A DNA stretch of 13,846 nt from positions 1-13,846 of the forward strand of contig CAKUCE010000048.1 in NCBI GenBank assembly GCA_934643535.1, written 5' to 3'. Both the position numbers and the translations under genes were made by a program. This stretch comes from an uncultured Clostridia bacterium (GTDB lineage: Bacteria > Bacillota > Clostridia > Christensenellales > Aristaeellaceae). Position 1 is the first letter of the stretch. Every line of letters begins with the position of its first letter. The notes below the pieces were generated by a model, which ran no database searches, was not told the origin of the DNA, and was given only the letters and a program-made list of their open reading frames with translations. This document shows, in pieces, positions 13,638 to 13,846 of the stretch.

Positions 13638-13742
13638 TTATTTTCCGTTCTCCCTGATGAGCCTGCGCACGCCGTCCTCATAGTGACGGGTATAAATGTC
13701 GAACCATTTGAGCAGTTTCTCCCGCTGAAGCTCTTTTTCCAA
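13638..13742 (-). CDS. Orphan short ORF of unknown function
   Basis: 34-residue frame (TTG start assumed) beginning LEKELQREKLLKWFDIYTRH and ending RLIRENGK. It is basic and probably helical, with codon choice like that of the neighbouring genes (mostly G/C third positions), which looks protein-coding. No Shine-Dalgarno sequence precedes the TTG. The frame stays open upstream through the adjacent terminator, back to a TAA near 13832, without a better start. No promoter was found between that terminator and the ORF. It could be a small protein with an unusual start or the 3' remnant of a lost gene. I recognise no family. Confidence 0.3.
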   Translation of the reverse strand: MEKELQREKLLKWFDIYTRHYEDGVRRLIRENGK

Positions 13743-13753
13743 AGAAGAGACGC

Positions 13754-13798
13754 AAAAAACCGTCCCCGTCGGTCGCTGTTCGGCCAGACGGGGACGGT
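13754..13798 (-). terminator. Strong, probably bidirectional intrinsic terminator
   Basis: The 12-bp perfect stem ACCGTCCCCGTC / GACGGGGACGGT (13759-13770 with 13787-13798) has a 16-nt loop. On the minus strand it runs directly into five further T residues (13758-13754). On the plus strand ATGCGTTTTT follows. It best fits as the end of a minus-strand gene entering from the right edge. Confidence 0.8.
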
Positions 13799-13819
13799 AT
13801 GCGTTTTTCAGAAAACAAC

Positions 13820-13846
13820 TTACTTTTTCTTACCAAGGCCAAGGCC
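13820..13846 (-). CDS. C-terminal end of a minus-strand gene cut by the right window edge
   Basis: The last codons read GLGLGKKK then TAA (13822-13820), about 20 bp before a strong minus-strand terminator. The basic end and its position suggest a true gene end, but eight residues are too few to name a family and another frame cannot be ruled out. Confidence 0.35.
   Translation of the reverse strand, partial: GLGLGKKK

Noticed and set aside
1..13846. CRISPR arrays, IS elements, tRNA or rRNA genes, T-boxes, phage genes
   Set aside because: No repeated spacer arrays, transposase motifs, cloverleaf sequences, T-box motifs or integrase-like frames were seen on either strand.

Overview
This window looks like chromosomal DNA of an endospore-forming, fairly GC-rich member of the Bacillota, most likely class Clostridia. 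The evidence is a SpoIIIA sporulation operon with Bacillota-type ribosome binding sites (AAGGAGG), TTGACA/TATAAT-type promoters and compact intrinsic terminators. No phage, IS element, CRISPR array, rRNA or tRNA was seen. GC content and taxonomy are judged by eye, not computed.

Layout: (1) Bases 1-2383, plus strand: the 3' part of the spoIIIA operon, made of spoIIIAE (5' end cut by the window), spoIIIAF, an unusually short spoIIIAG, and spoIIIAH. They are tightly packed, with ATGA overlaps at the last two junctions. (2) Bases 2361-4285, minus strand: a two-gene unit with a 4-bp overlap, encoding a DUF1622 membrane protein and then a polytopic GT-C/ArnT-like glycosyltransferase. The glycosyltransferase gene ends inside the 3' end of spoIIIAH. 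(3) Bases 4310-5567, plus strand: hemW (heme chaperone, radical SAM family) with an extended -10 promoter and a TTG start. (4) Bases 5585-9322, plus strand: a promoter, then a Gfo/Idh oxidoreductase (WbpB/WlbA type), a UDP-GlcNAc 6-dehydrogenase (WbpA type) and a DegT/DnrJ/EryC1 aminotransferase (WbpE type), closed by an intrinsic terminator. (5) Bases 9346-9978, minus strand: a left-handed beta-helix N-acetyltransferase (WbpD/WlbB type) with its own strong promoter. Together (4) and (5) encode all four steps from UDP-GlcNAc to UDP-2,3-diacetamido-2,3-dideoxy-D-glucuronic acid, a rare surface-polysaccharide sugar. No 2-epimerase is present, and no glycosyltransferase directly adjoins the set. 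(6) Bases 10030-12121, plus strand: a MATE-family transporter and a polyamine-type GNAT acetyltransferase, with a possible coupled 35-residue ORF behind them. (7) Bases 12125-13590, minus strand: a second MATE transporter. Its leader of about 105 nt carries a textbook intrinsic terminator just upstream of the ribosome binding site, and a possible short leader peptide whose stop codon lies in the terminator stem. This is a candidate attenuation switch. (8) Bases 13591-13846: an orphan 34-codon ORF, a strong minus-strand terminator, and what appears to be the last codons of a further minus-strand gene.

No wholly new multi-gene system could be shown. The strongest leads are the MATE leader attenuator, the split UDP-diacetamido-glucuronate gene set in a spore former, the minimal SpoIIIAG, and the DUF1622/glycosyltransferase pair next to spoIIIAH.
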